Of a stretch of DNA of 60,955 nt, positions 1-7,574 are shown piece after piece. Position 1 is the first letter of the stretch; the number at the start of each line of letters is the position of its first letter. The position numbers and the translations under genes were made by a program. Under the pieces are notes generated by a model that was not told where the DNA came from, searched no databases, and saw nothing but the letters and a program-made list of their open reading frames with translations. Source of the DNA: Ga0077527 sp964533495 (lineage in GTDB: Bacteria; Pseudomonadota; Gammaproteobacteria; Burkholderiales; SG8-41); the NCBI GenBank assembly GCA_964533495.1, contig CAZHJU010000019.1, forward strand, positions 1 to 60,955, in the 5' to 3' direction.

Positions 1-2
1 TG

Positions 3-743
3 CACGAGGTCGGTTCGAACAACCCGGACGGCGTCGAGATCAAGAAGCACAAGGACGATCAGGGCCGTCCCCTCGACGGCATTCCCTTCCACCCGTACTA
101 CACGGTGAAGGACATCGTCGGCGTCGTCGTGTTCCTGTTCCTGTTCTTCTTGGTGGTGTTCTTCATGCCGGAGATGGGCGGCTACTTCCTGGAATTCAAC
201 AACTTCATCCCGGCGGACCCGCTGAAGACCCCGCCGCACATCGCGCCGGTCTGGTACTTCACGCCGTACTACTCGATCCTGCGCGCGATCACCGAGGAGT
301 TCATGCTGGTGCTCGCCCTCGGCGTCGCGGCCTACGTCGTGCTGATCTGGCTGACGGCGCGCGACACCCGGATCAAGTTCGCCGCGGCGGCGATCGGCCT
401 GGTCGTGGTCGTGCTTATGAAGGGCGGCCCGTTGGCGCTGGACGCGAAGGTCTGGGGCGTGGCGATGATGGGGGCGGCGACGCTGATCTTCTTCCTGCTG
501 CCCTGGCTCGACCGCAGCCCGGTGAAGTCGATCCGCTACAAGGGCACGCTGTTCCGCGCCGCGCTGACGGTTTTCGTGATCACCTTCATCGTCCTCGGCT
601 ACTACGGGGTGCAGACGGTGACCCCGGTCGGCACGATGATCTCGCAGATCGGCACGCTGCTGTATTTCGCGTTTTTCCTGCTGATGCCCTGGTACTCGGT
701 GATGGACAAGACCAAGCCGGAGCCGGACCGGGTGACCATGTGA
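3..743 (+). CDS. petB: Cytochrome b of the bc1 complex (5' end missing)
   Basis: This is the C-terminal part of the quinol-oxidising cytochrome b subunit of the ubiquinol:cytochrome c reductase in the inner membrane. The reading frame is open from base 3, so the gene begins upstream of the window. The visible part starts with HEVGSNNPDG, a loop conserved in proteobacterial cytochrome b, followed by FHPYYTVKDI and several hydrophobic helices. A stretch near base 226 (PPHIAPVWYFTPYYSILRA) contains the conserved Qo-side region: PVWYF occupies the place of the family's PEWYF motif, with Val instead of Glu. The heme-ligating N-terminal half is not in the window. The stop overlaps the start of the cytochrome c1 gene, so the two are translationally coupled. 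Confidence 0.95.
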   Translation, partial: HEVGSNNPDGVEIKKHKDDQGRPLDGIPFHPYYTVKDIVGVVVFLFLFFLVVFFMPEMGGYFLEFNNFIPADPLKTPPHIAPVWYFTPYYSILRAITEEFMLVLALGVAAYVVLIWLTARDTRIKFAAAAIGLVVVVLMKGGPLALDAKVWGVAMMGAATLIFFLLPWLDRSPVKSIRYKGTLFRAALTVFVITFIVLGYYGVQTVTPVGTMISQIGTLLYFAFFLLMPWYSVMDKTKPEPDRVTM

Positions 744-1507
744 TGGCCGACAACATGAAAAAACTCAAGACCCTCATTGCCGCACTGCTGTTCGCGCCGG
801 CGCTCGCGCTGGCCGCCGGCGCCGATGTCAGGCTGGACCGCGCGCCGATCGACGAAACCGACCAGGCCTCGCTGCAGCGCGGCGCCCGGCATTTCGTCAA
901 CTACTGCCTGAACTGCCACAGCGCAAGCTACATGCGCTACAACCGGCTGCAGGACATCGGCCTGACCGACCAGCAGATCCTCGACAACCTGGTGTTCACC
1001 GGCGTCAAGGTCGGCGACCTGATGCGGGTCGCGATGGACCAGAAGGATGCGAAGGAATGGTTCGGCGCCGCGCCGCCCGACCTGTCGGTGATCGCGCGCT
1101 CGCGCGCGTCCCACGCCGGCAGCGGCGCGGACTGGCTCTACAGCTACCTGCGCGGCTTCTACCGCGATGCCGAGCGTCCCACCGGCTGGAACAACACCGT
1201 CTATCCCAACGTCGGCATGCCGCACGTGCTGTGGGAATTGCAGGGCGAGCAGGTGCTGGCCGAGCGCAAGGTGCAGGGCCCCGGCTACGAAAAGACCGAG
1301 ATGGCGTTGAAACTGGACCGCCCCGGGAAGCTGAGCGCCGTCGAATACGACCAGATGGTCGCCGATCTCGTGAACTACATGGTGTTCATGGGCGAGCCGG
1401 TGCGCAACGACCGCAAGACCATCGGCATGTTCGTGCTGCTGGCCCTGGGCCTGCTGTTCGTCGTGGCCTACGCGCTGAAGAAGGAATACTGGAAGGACGT
1501 GCACTGA
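743..1507 (+). CDS. petC: Cytochrome c1 of the bc1 complex
   Basis: This is the membrane-anchored c-type cytochrome that passes electrons from the Rieske protein to soluble cytochrome c. From the ATG at 743 the protein has 254 residues. A signal peptide (MKKLKTLIAALLFAPALALA) begins at the second ATG, base 755, so the true start may be either codon. The heme-binding CLNCH lies at residues 55-59, followed by the MRYNRL segment typical of cytochrome c1. A later VGMPHVLWELQG segment supplies the likely axial Met. A single C-terminal transmembrane helix precedes the charged end KKEYWKDVH. It overlaps the cytochrome b stop and is the last gene of the petABC operon. Confidence 0.96.
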   Translation: MADNMKKLKTLIAALLFAPALALAAGADVRLDRAPIDETDQASLQRGARHFVNYCLNCHSASYMRYNRLQDIGLTDQQILDNLVFTGVKVGDLMRVAMDQKDAKEWFGAAPPDLSVIARSRASHAGSGADWLYSYLRGFYRDAERPTGWNNTVYPNVGMPHVLWELQGEQVLAERKVQGPGYEKTEMALKLDRPGKLSAVEYDQMVADLVNYMVFMGEPVRNDRKTIGMFVLLALGLLFVVAYALKKEYWKDVH

Positions 1508-1524
1508 ACTGGCGGCATGCCGCG

Positions 1525-1560
1525 GGGGCCGTGCACGCGGGTCGCGTCACGGCCCCTTCG
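1525..1560 (+). terminator. Hairpin after petC
   Basis: A perfect 9-bp inverted repeat, GGGGCCGTG (1525-1533) and CACGGCCCC (1548-1556), lies 17 bases after the petC stop and is followed by a short pyrimidine-rich stretch. It lacks a long T-run, so it may act as a weak terminator or an mRNA-stabilising hairpin that separates the bc1 operon from sspA. Confidence 0.45.
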
Positions 1561-1617
1561 TTCCTCCGGGGCCGACCCTGTTGAAATGAAACGCTGTTCC
1601 GTTACGGATAAACCATC

Positions 1618-2217
1618 ATGATGACACTCTACTCGGGCACCACCTGCCCCTTCAGCCAGCGCTGCCGCTTCGTGCTCTACGAAAAGGGCATGGATTTCCA
1701 GATCATCGACGTCGACCTGTTCAACAAGCCGGAAGACCTCGCGGTGATGAACCCGTACAACCAGGTGCCGGTGCTGGTCGAGCGCGACCTGATCCTCTAC
1801 GAGTCGAACATCATCAACGAGTACATCGACGACCGTTTCCCGCACCCGCAGCTGATGCCGGCGGATCCGGTGATGCGCGCCCGCGCGCGGCTGTTCCTGT
1901 TCCGCTTCGAGCAGGAGATGTTCTCCCACGTGATCGCGATCGAGAAGGGCACGCAGAAGCAGGCCGACAAGGGGCGCCAGACCATCCGCGACGCGCTGAC
2001 CCAGATCGCCCCGGTGTTCGCCAAGCAGAAATACATGCTGGGCGAGGAGTTTTCGATGCTCGACGTGGCGATCGCGCCGCTGCTGTGGCGCCTCGACCAC
2101 TACGGCATCCAGCTCGGCAAGCCGGCCGCGCCGCTGATGAAGTACGCCGAGCGCCTGTTCAGCCGCCCGGCCTACATCGACGCGCTGACGGCATCCGAGA
2201 AGGTAATGAGGAAATAA
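1618..2217 (+). CDS. sspA: Stringent starvation protein A
   Basis: SspA binds RNA polymerase and reshapes transcription under starvation and acid stress; it has a glutathione-S-transferase fold without needing glutathione. The 199-residue protein begins MMTLYSGTTCPFSQRCRFVL, a thioredoxin-like N-terminal domain, and continues with NPYNQVPVLVERDLILYES, the GST-like cis-proline loop and the ESNIINEYID segment found in SspA. An all-helical C-terminal domain follows. The length matches the family. There are two adjacent ATG codons at 1618 and 1621. It sits between petC and sspB, the usual betaproteobacterial order. Confidence 0.93.
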   Translation: MMTLYSGTTCPFSQRCRFVLYEKGMDFQIIDVDLFNKPEDLAVMNPYNQVPVLVERDLILYESNIINEYIDDRFPHPQLMPADPVMRARARLFLFRFEQEMFSHVIAIEKGTQKQADKGRQTIRDALTQIAPVFAKQKYMLGEEFSMLDVAIAPLLWRLDHYGIQLGKPAAPLMKYAERLFSRPAYIDALTASEKVMRK

Positions 2218-2220
2218 CAG

Positions 2221-2313
2221 TGCTGAACGCGGAGTGCAGAATGCAGAGCGAACCCCGGCGCGCGCAGGTATTCGCTCATCGCTCATCATTCATCACTCAT
2301 CGCTGGCTTTGCC
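2221..2313. repeat. Low-complexity insert between sspA and sspB
   Basis: The gap holds a run built from short near-repeats: GGAGTGCAGAATGCAGAG on the left and alternating GCTCATC / ATTCATC / ACTCATC words at about 2274-2304. It ends at the GTG start of sspB and leaves no recognisable Shine-Dalgarno sequence there. A similar run with ACTCATCACTCAGCG lies at about 21288-21302. Confidence 0.5.
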
Positions 2314-2739
2314 GTGGCTGAGCGTTCCACCAAGCCCTACCTGATCCGCGCCATTCACGAATGGGCTTGCGACAGCGGGTTCACGCCGTACCTGTCGGTG
2401 AAGGTCGATGAACACACCCGGGTGCCTGCGGAGCATGTCAGGAACGGCGAGATCGTGCTCAACCTCAGCCATGACGCGACGCACAAACTGACCATCGGCC
2501 AGGATCTGATCCAGTTTTCCGCCCGTTTCGGCGGCGTGTCGCGCGAATGCTCGATTCCGGTCGGCGCGGTGCAGGGCATTTTTGCACGCGAAAACGGGCA
2601 GGGCCTGTTTTTTGGCGAGGAATCGCAGGTCCAGTCGGCTGCCCCGCCGGCGATGCCGCAATCCCCCGAAAAGCCGGATGATCCGAAACCGGATTCTCCC
2701 GCGCCCGGCGGGCGCCCCCGCCTGCAGGTCGTCAAATAG
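2314..2739 (+). CDS. sspB: ClpXP specificity-enhancing factor SspB
   Basis: SspB is the cytoplasmic adaptor that binds ssrA-tagged, stalled polypeptides and hands them to ClpXP. The protein has 141 residues. The folded domain runs from about residue 6 to 100 (PYLIRAIHEWACDSGFTPYL, then VLNLSHDA and FSARFGGVSRECSIPVGAV, ending IFARENGQG). A flexible linker follows, and the last residues GGRPRLQVVK match the ClpX-binding tail of the Escherichia coli protein. The start is GTG and no good ribosome-binding site precedes it, because the preceding gap is low-complexity sequence; translation may depend on coupling to sspA. Confidence 0.93.
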   Translation: MAERSTKPYLIRAIHEWACDSGFTPYLSVKVDEHTRVPAEHVRNGEIVLNLSHDATHKLTIGQDLIQFSARFGGVSRECSIPVGAVQGIFARENGQGLFFGEESQVQSAAPPAMPQSPEKPDDPKPDSPAPGGRPRLQVVK

Positions 2740-2740
2740 T

Positions 2741-2760
2741 CCGCGCCGCCGGCGCGGTTT
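2741..2760 (+). terminator. Weak hairpin after sspB
   Basis: CCGCGCC and GGCGCGG (2741-2747 and 2751-2757) form a 7-bp stem with a 3-base loop directly after the sspB stop and are followed by only three T residues. It is a plausible but weak intrinsic terminator. Confidence 0.35.
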
Positions 2761-2877
2761 GACACCGCCCGGTCCGCGTCGCACACTCCGGCGACGCCCC
2801 GCCGGCACAAAAACCGTCTCCCCGAACGGCGCGCGTGGCGCATGCTCAGCGATCCACAGGTCCCAGGAGGAAGTCCC

Positions 2878-4386
2878 ATGCTGACCCCGGAAGAGCTTGA
2901 ACAGGTTGTCCCCGCAGAATCCATATTCCCGTCCCCGATTCCCGTGCAGTGCGTGTCCAGCGACGAGTATCTGCCCTGTCCGCAGACCGAACAGCAGCGC
3001 GAGTTCGAGGCCCGCATCCGGCAGTACGGCGGAGAACTCGCGCGCAGGCAGGGCCTGAGCCGCCGGCGCTTTTTCCAGTCCGCCGCGGGCATGGCGGCGG
3101 CCTTCGTCGCAATGAACGAGACCTACGGCCCGCTGTACATGGTGAGCCGCGCCGAGGCCGCCACGCCGGAGATGGCGAACGAGCGGGCGAAGGCGCTGAA
3201 GAGCCAGTTCATCATGGACATGCACACCCATTTCCTGCGCGACGACACGCCGATCAAGACCTTCGTCGCACAGCGCGCCACGGTGGGCAAGCTGGGCTGG
3301 AACCTGTCGCTCAATGAGAAAGAGCAGACCATCGACGACCTGAAGTTTCCCAACTACTTCAAGGAAATCTACCTCGACAGCGACACCAAGGTCGGCTGCA
3401 TCAGCGGTTCCTACTCGGTCGATCCGATCTACTCCTTCCTGACCAACGACATGAAGTACGCCGCGCGCGAGAAGATCAACAAGGAGGCCGGCACCCGGCG
3501 CAGTTACTCCCATGCGATCTTCACCCCGGGGCATCCCGGCTGGCTGGACAAGGTCGAGGAGGAGCAGGCGCGGCTCAAGCCCGACTCGTGGAAGGGTTAC
3601 ACCATCGGCGACAACACCAACAAGCACCTGTCGAAGTGGCCGTTCCGTCTTGACGACGAGAAGGTGATGTATCCCTTCTACGAAAAACTGGCGAAGTGGA
3701 GCAAAGATACCCCGAGCCTGAAGAACGTCTGCATCCACAAGGGGCTGTTTCCGCCGGCGATCGAGAAGAAATTCCCCCATCTGCTCGAGTACTCCGACGT
3801 GCGCGACGTCGGCAAGGCGGCGAAGGACTGGCCGCAGCTCAACTTCGTGATCTACCACTCGGGCTGGCGCTGGACCGGGCCCAATGCGCCGAAATCGGCC
3901 TGGGAGCATTTCGAGAAAACCGGCCGCATCGAGTGGGTCACCGACCTCGCCGAAATCCCGGAAAAATACGGCGTCAAGAACGTCTACGGCGACCTCGGCC
4001 AGTTGTTCGCATGGACCACCACCGCCAACCCGCGGCTGGGCGCGGCGGTGATGGGCACGCTGCTCAAGGGCCTCGGCACCAGCAACGTGGTATGGGGCAC
4101 CGATGCGGTGTGGACCGGCGCGCCGCAGTGGCAGATCGAGGCGCTGCGCCGGCTGGAGATCCCGGAAGACATGCAGAAGAAGTACGGCTACAGGCCGCTC
4201 GGCGCCGCAGACGGCCCGGTCAAGAACGCGATCTTCGGCAGCAACAACGCCCGCCTGTACAACGTGACACCGAAGCAGCGGGCGGAAATCGTCGGCGACC
4301 GGGTTGCGCAGATCAAGGAAACCTACGAGCAGGAAGGGCCGGGGCGCACCAACATGGCCTACGGTTTCGTCGCGAAGAAAGCCTGA
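2878..4386 (+). CDS. Tat-exported amidohydrolase-2 family metal hydrolase
   Basis: The protein belongs to the amidohydrolase-2 branch of TIM-barrel metal hydrolases and decarboxylases; the substrate is unknown. The ATG at 2878 was chosen because AGGAGG lies just upstream; this gives 502 residues. A twin-arginine motif, SRRRFFQS, sits at residues 61-68, followed by a hydrophobic stretch and an AEA-A cleavage site near residue 94, so export by the Tat system is expected. The first 60 residues before the twin arginines are unusually long and contain two cysteines (25 and 34). The metal-binding MHTHF begins at residue 115, and late motifs YHSGWRW and WGTDAVW supply the other ligands. A terminator follows, so the gene is transcribed alone. 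Confidence 0.8.
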   Translation: MLTPEELEQVVPAESIFPSPIPVQCVSSDEYLPCPQTEQQREFEARIRQYGGELARRQGLSRRRFFQSAAGMAAAFVAMNETYGPLYMVSRAEAATPEMANERAKALKSQFIMDMHTHFLRDDTPIKTFVAQRATVGKLGWNLSLNEKEQTIDDLKFPNYFKEIYLDSDTKVGCISGSYSVDPIYSFLTNDMKYAAREKINKEAGTRRSYSHAIFTPGHPGWLDKVEEEQARLKPDSWKGYTIGDNTNKHLSKWPFRLDDEKVMYPFYEKLAKWSKDTPSLKNVCIHKGLFPPAIEKKFPHLLEYSDVRDVGKAAKDWPQLNFVIYHSGWRWTGPNAPKSAWEHFEKTGRIEWVTDLAEIPEKYGVKNVYGDLGQLFAWTTTANPRLGAAVMGTLLKGLGTSNVVWGTDAVWTGAPQWQIEALRRLEIPEDMQKKYGYRPLGAADGPVKNAIFGSNNARLYNVTPKQRAEIVGDRVAQIKETYEQEGPGRTNMAYGFVAKKA

Positions 4387-4404
4387 CGCAGCAGGGCAGT
4401 GACG

Positions 4405-4437
4405 AACGGCGCGGCCATCGGCCGCGCCGTTTTTTTA
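4405..4437 (+). terminator. Intrinsic terminator after the amidohydrolase gene
   Basis: An 11-bp GC-rich stem (AACGGCGCGGC at 4405-4415 with GCCGCGCCGTT at 4421-4431), a 5-base loop and a run of T from 4430 to 4437 form a textbook rho-independent terminator. Confidence 0.92.
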
Positions 4438-4478
4438 TTGGCTGGCCGGATTGGGTGATGTCCGCGCTCCACACCGTC

Positions 4479-4498
4479 ATTCCGGCGCAAGCCGGAAT
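4479..4498. repeat. dRS3-like palindrome ATTCCGGCGCAAGCCGGAAT
   Basis: A 20-bp palindromic unit of the ATTCC-N-GGAAT type, preceded by CGTC and followed by CCAG. The same 20-mer occurs at 12428-12447 and with one base change at 34096-34115. The form resembles the dRS3 repeats of Neisseria and REP-like elements of other proteobacteria. It stands directly upstream of the larger structured repeat, as does the copy at 12428. Confidence 0.8.
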
Positions 4499-4526
4499 CC
4501 AGTGCATCGTTGGCAGGAAACCTGAA

Positions 4527-4750
4527 TTTCAACTTCGCCGGGGGCAGCCCGGCGGCTGGTTACTTTCTTTTGTGCGGACAAAAGAAAGTAACCAAAGAAA
4601 AACCGCCCCGGCTCGCCGGCCCTTCGGGCTTCCCTGCGCTGCTCGCCAAGCCGGGCGGCTGCGCAACTCGCCCTCGCAAGCGAGGGCTCAGACAGTGCTC
4701 GCCGACTTCCCCCGGCTTGGCTGTGCTGCTCGGCGGCTCACAAGGGGGAG
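4527..4750. repeat. Structured intergenic repeat, copy A
   Basis: A segment of about 220 bp that recurs at 12476-12711 and, shortened, at 13559-13651. It begins CAACTTCGCCGGGGGCAGCC and ends CGGCGGCTCACAAGG. Copy A holds a perfect 15-bp hairpin (4558-4572 with 4579-4593, arm TTACTTTCTTTTG plus two G-C pairs) and a second hairpin GCCCTCGC-AA-GCGAGGGC at about 4670-4690. Short open frames across it are not conserved between copies, so it is not treated as coding. Sequences of this type are scattered in many beta- and gammaproteobacterial genomes; the function is not known to me. Confidence 0.8.
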
Positions 4751-4843
4751 ATCAAACCAGCGGTGAGGTTAGCTAACTGGTTTTCAGAAAAGCCAAGTCG
4801 AATTGCTTTATGCCTGCGTCGGTTATTGAGGGCGCATTGCGAT

Positions 4844-5713
4844 TCATGTGGATTGTTTTCGCCGGCGGATCTCGCGGATCACCGCCGCGTTGTCGAGTTC
4901 GGCCTCGCCGGCCGTCATGCAGCCCTCGACGATGTCCGTGTAGGTCGCGGCCAGCGGCAGCCCCTGCCGCAGCCTTTCCGCCTGCTCCAGCATCAGCCGG
5001 AAATCCTTCAGCGTCTGCGCGATCTTGCCGTGCGGGGTGAAGTCGCCGTCGACCATTTTCCGGCCCTTGACGTCCATGATCTGCGAATAGGCCGCGGAAT
5101 CCTTCGCGACCCCGAGAAAGGCTGCGGGGTCGAGGCCCATGCGTTCGGCGAACACCAGGCCCTCGGCCAGCGCGGCGCGGTTGATGCCGAGGATCAGGTT
5201 GATCGCCAGCTTGGCGCGGCCGCCGTTGCCGGCGGCGCCGAGATGGTGGCGGCGCGGGCAGATCGCGTCGAGCACGTCTTTCACCGCATCGGCGGCGGCC
5301 GGATCGCCGCCGACCAGGCCCAGCGCGTCGCCGCGGGCGGTCTGGTCGCTGGTGCCGGACACCGGCATCTCGACGAAGCGCAGGCGCGCCGCCGGCAGCC
5401 GCGCGGCCAGGGCGGCGATGCGGTCCGGGTCGCAGGTGCTGACGCAGACCGCGGTCAGCGGCGGGGCCTCCGCCGGCAGCGCCGCGAGCAGGGCGTCGAC
5501 CGTGTTTTCCACCTGCCCGGTGTCGAACACGGCGAGCACGACGGTGCGGCAGCCGCGGGCGATGTCGGCGATCGACGCCGCGGGCGCGCCGCCCAGCGCG
5601 GCGGCTTTGGCCGGGTCGATGTCGTATCCGGTGATGGCGATGCCGGCCGTTTTGAGGCGCGCCGCGCAGGCGCTGCCCATCAGGCCGCAGCCGATGATTC
5701 CGACGGGGGTCAT
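4844..5713 (-). CDS. NAD-dependent beta-hydroxyacid dehydrogenase (HIBADH family)
   Basis: The protein belongs to the 3-hydroxyisobutyrate/6-phosphogluconate dehydrogenase family, which oxidises short beta-hydroxyacids or reduces tartronate-type semialdehydes. From the ATG at 5713 it has 289 residues. The NAD-binding GIIGCGLMGSACA sits at the very N-terminus, a VSGTSDQ segment corresponds to the substrate-binding loop, and GNGGRAKLAINLILGINRAA contains the catalytic Lys and Asn. An upstream TTG at 5746 would add 11 residues but fits the family less well. It is divergent from tRNA-Thr and not obviously in an operon. The specific substrate cannot be told. A paralogue of the same family is encoded at 35810-36709. 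Confidence 0.82.
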   Translation of the reverse strand: MTPVGIIGCGLMGSACAARLKTAGIAITGYDIDPAKAAALGGAPAASIADIARGCRTVVLAVFDTGQVENTVDALLAALPAEAPPLTAVCVSTCDPDRIAALAARLPAARLRFVEMPVSGTSDQTARGDALGLVGGDPAAADAVKDVLDAICPRRHHLGAAGNGGRAKLAINLILGINRAALAEGLVFAERMGLDPAAFLGVAKDSAAYSQIMDVKGRKMVDGDFTPHGKIAQTLKDFRLMLEQAERLRQGLPLAATYTDIVEGCMTAGEAELDNAAVIREIRRRKQST

Positions 5714-5775
5714 GCCGATGGCGTCCGGTGATGAAACAGCAGGCAATTATAGGGGCCGGTCTGGCATCGAGGCGT

Positions 5776-5781
5776 TATAAT
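5776..5781 (+). promoter_or_regulatory. -10 box of tRNA-Thr
   Basis: TATAAT lies 10 bases before the first base of tRNA-Thr, the expected distance. No good -35 box is seen at 17 bases upstream. Confidence 0.6.
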
Positions 5782-5791
5782 CCGGGCGCGC

Positions 5792-5864
5792 GCCGGCATA
5801 GCTCAGTTGGTAGAGCAACCGCCTTGTAAGCGGTAGGTCGTCTGTTCGAGTCAGACTGTCGGCA
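5792..5864 (+). tRNA. tRNA-Thr (anticodon TGT)
   Basis: A full cloverleaf: acceptor arm GCCGGCA pairing with TGTCGGC (one G-T pair), D-arm AGCTCAGTTGGTAGAGC, anticodon loop CTTGTAA giving TGT, and T-arm with GTTCGAGTC. The discriminator A is at 5864. The terminal CCA is not fully encoded (CCG follows). It reads threonine ACA codons. Confidence 0.97.
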
Positions 5865-5905
5865 CCGCCGCTGCCGGCGCACAGGATTTTTGGTAATGGG
5901 CGGTG

Positions 5906-5940
5906 TTGTAAAATTATTCAATATAATCAATGAGTTACAA
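5906..5940 (-). repeat. AT-rich intergenic element, copy 1 (diverged)
   Basis: Read on the minus strand this segment carries CATTGATTATATTGAATAAT, related to the shared core TAAGTATTTGATTTTATTGA. It is bounded by TTGTAA and TTACAA, which form an inverted repeat. It lies downstream of tRNA-Thr and upstream of the ABC operon. Confidence 0.5.
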
Positions 5941-6074
5941 TGTATCTCCCGGCAACGGGGGTGTGGTGCGGCATTGCGGCGCGAAAGCTTGAATCTTTTC
6001 GCGCCCGCACCATCTAACAGGCCACAAAAAACGCGCGGCCGCGGGACGGACGCGCACCGGAACGGAGAGAGGCA

Positions 6075-6827
6075 TTGATCAACGTCGAACACCTGGTGAA
6101 GGCCTTCGGCCCGAAGCTGGCGGTGAATGATGTGTCATTCAGCGTCGAGCGCGGCGAAGTGCTGGGGTTCCTGGGCCCCAATGGCGCCGGCAAATCAACC
6201 ACGATGCGCATGATTACCGGCTATTACCCGCCCACCTCGGGCCGGATCACCGTCGGCGGCCATGACATGGTCGAGAATCCGATCGCGGCGAAGCGCCTGA
6301 TCGGCTACCTGCCCGAGAACGCGCCCGGCTACGCCGACATGACGGTGCACGGCTTCCTCAACTTCTGCGCCGAGCTGCGCGGCCTGCAGGGCGACGCGCG
6401 CAAGCGCGCGGTGCACCGGGCGGTCGAGCTGTGCTTCCTCGAGAACGTGCTCTACCAGTCGATCGACACGCTGTCGAAGGGCTACAAGCACCGCACCTGC
6501 CTCGCGCAGTCGTTGATCCACGATCCCGAGGTGCTGATCCTCGACGAGCCGACCGACGGCCTCGATCCCAACCAGAAGCACGAGGTGCGCGGCCTGATCA
6601 AGCGCCTCGGCGAGAACAAGGTGGTCATTTTTTCGACCCACATCCTCGAGGAAGTCGAGGCGGCCTGCTCGCGGGTGATCATCATCGACCGCGGCCGCAT
6701 CGTCGCCAGCGGCACCCCGGCGGAACTGAAGGCGCGCTCGCCGGAAGGCAAGCTCGACGAGGTGTTCCGCGCGATCACGCTGCCCGACACCGTCAAGCAC
6801 GAGACCCATCACGAGGTACGCGCATGA
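6075..6827 (+). CDS. ABC-2 type exporter ATPase
   Basis: This is the cytoplasmic ATPase of an ABC-2 transporter, similar in layout to GldA. It has 250 residues. Walker A is GPNGAGKST (residues 34-42), the signature is LSKGYKHR in place of LSGGQ, and Walker B is LILDEPTDGLDP; the H-loop lies in FSTHILEEVE. The start is a TTG preceded by GGAGAGAGG; the resulting N-terminus MINVEHLVKAF fits the family. The stop overlaps the permease start (ATGA). The gene opens a four-gene operon with a permease, a GldG-like protein and a DUF4340 protein; the cargo is unknown. Confidence 0.93.
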   Translation: MINVEHLVKAFGPKLAVNDVSFSVERGEVLGFLGPNGAGKSTTMRMITGYYPPTSGRITVGGHDMVENPIAAKRLIGYLPENAPGYADMTVHGFLNFCAELRGLQGDARKRAVHRAVELCFLENVLYQSIDTLSKGYKHRTCLAQSLIHDPEVLILDEPTDGLDPNQKHEVRGLIKRLGENKVVIFSTHILEEVEAACSRVIIIDRGRIVASGTPAELKARSPEGKLDEVFRAITLPDTVKHETHHEVRA

Positions 6828-7567
6828 ACGCCTGGGCCAACATCCGCACCATCATGAAACGCGAGCTGGCGGGCTATTTCACCTCGCCGATCGCCTACGT
6901 GTTCCTGGTGATTTTCCTGCTGCTGACCGGCTTTTTTACTTTTACCATCGGCAACTTCTTCGAGCGCGGCGAAGCCTCGCTGGTGTCCTTCTTCACCTGG
7001 CACCCGTGGCTGTACCTGTTCCTGGTGCCCGCGGCCGGCATGCGGCTGTGGTCGGAGGAGCGGCGGCTGGGCACGATGGAGTTGCTGCTGACGATGCCGG
7101 TCACCAACTGGCAGGCCATCGTCGGCAAGTTCCTCGCCTCCTGGCTGTTCCTCGCGCTGGCGCTGGCGCTGACCTTCCCGGTGGCGATCACCGTCAACTA
7201 CTTCGGCGACCCCGACAACGGCGTGATCTTCGCCGGCTACGTCGGCAGCCTGATGCTCGCCGGATCGTACTTGGCGGTGAGCTGCATGACCTCGGCGATG
7301 ACCCGCAACCAGGTCATCAGCTTCATCCTGTCGGTGATGATCTGCCTGTTCCTGATCCTCGCCGGCTACACGCCGGTCACCGACCTGCTGTCGCGTTTCG
7401 CGAGTCCGCTGGTGGTCGACATCGTCGCTGCGTTCTCGGTGATGACGCATTTCGAGGGTTTCCAGCGCGGCGTGCTCGACACCCGCGACCTGGTGTTCTT
7501 CGCCTCGGTGATCGGCTTCATGCTGTTCGTCACCGGCGTGATCATCCGCAACCAGCGCGCGGGATAG
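6824..7567 (+). CDS. ABC-2 type exporter permease (GldF-like)
   Basis: The 247-residue inner-membrane permease has about six hydrophobic helices. The N-terminus IMKRELAGYFTSPIAYVFLVIF and the later EERRLGTMELLLTMPV segment are characteristic of the ABC-2 permeases that pair with GldG-type proteins. It is coupled to the ATPase by a 4-base overlap and followed after 7 bases by the GldG-like gene. The complex probably moves lipid, polysaccharide or protein cargo, but nothing here identifies which. The name GldF-like reflects layout, not evidence for gliding. Confidence 0.9.
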   Translation: MNAWANIRTIMKRELAGYFTSPIAYVFLVIFLLLTGFFTFTIGNFFERGEASLVSFFTWHPWLYLFLVPAAGMRLWSEERRLGTMELLLTMPVTNWQAIVGKFLASWLFLALALALTFPVAITVNYFGDPDNGVIFAGYVGSLMLAGSYLAVSCMTSAMTRNQVISFILSVMICLFLILAGYTPVTDLLSRFASPLVVDIVAAFSVMTHFEGFQRGVLDTRDLVFFASVIGFMLFVTGVIIRNQRAG

Positions 7568-7574
7568 AACGGAC

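Noticed and set aside
4510..4776. Short frames across structured repeat A
   Set aside because: The frames are not kept in copies B and C, while hairpin stems are.
5792..6074. Integration site at tRNA-Thr
   Set aside because: No integrase gene and no direct repeat of the tRNA 3' end were found downstream; only a diverged AT-rich element is present.
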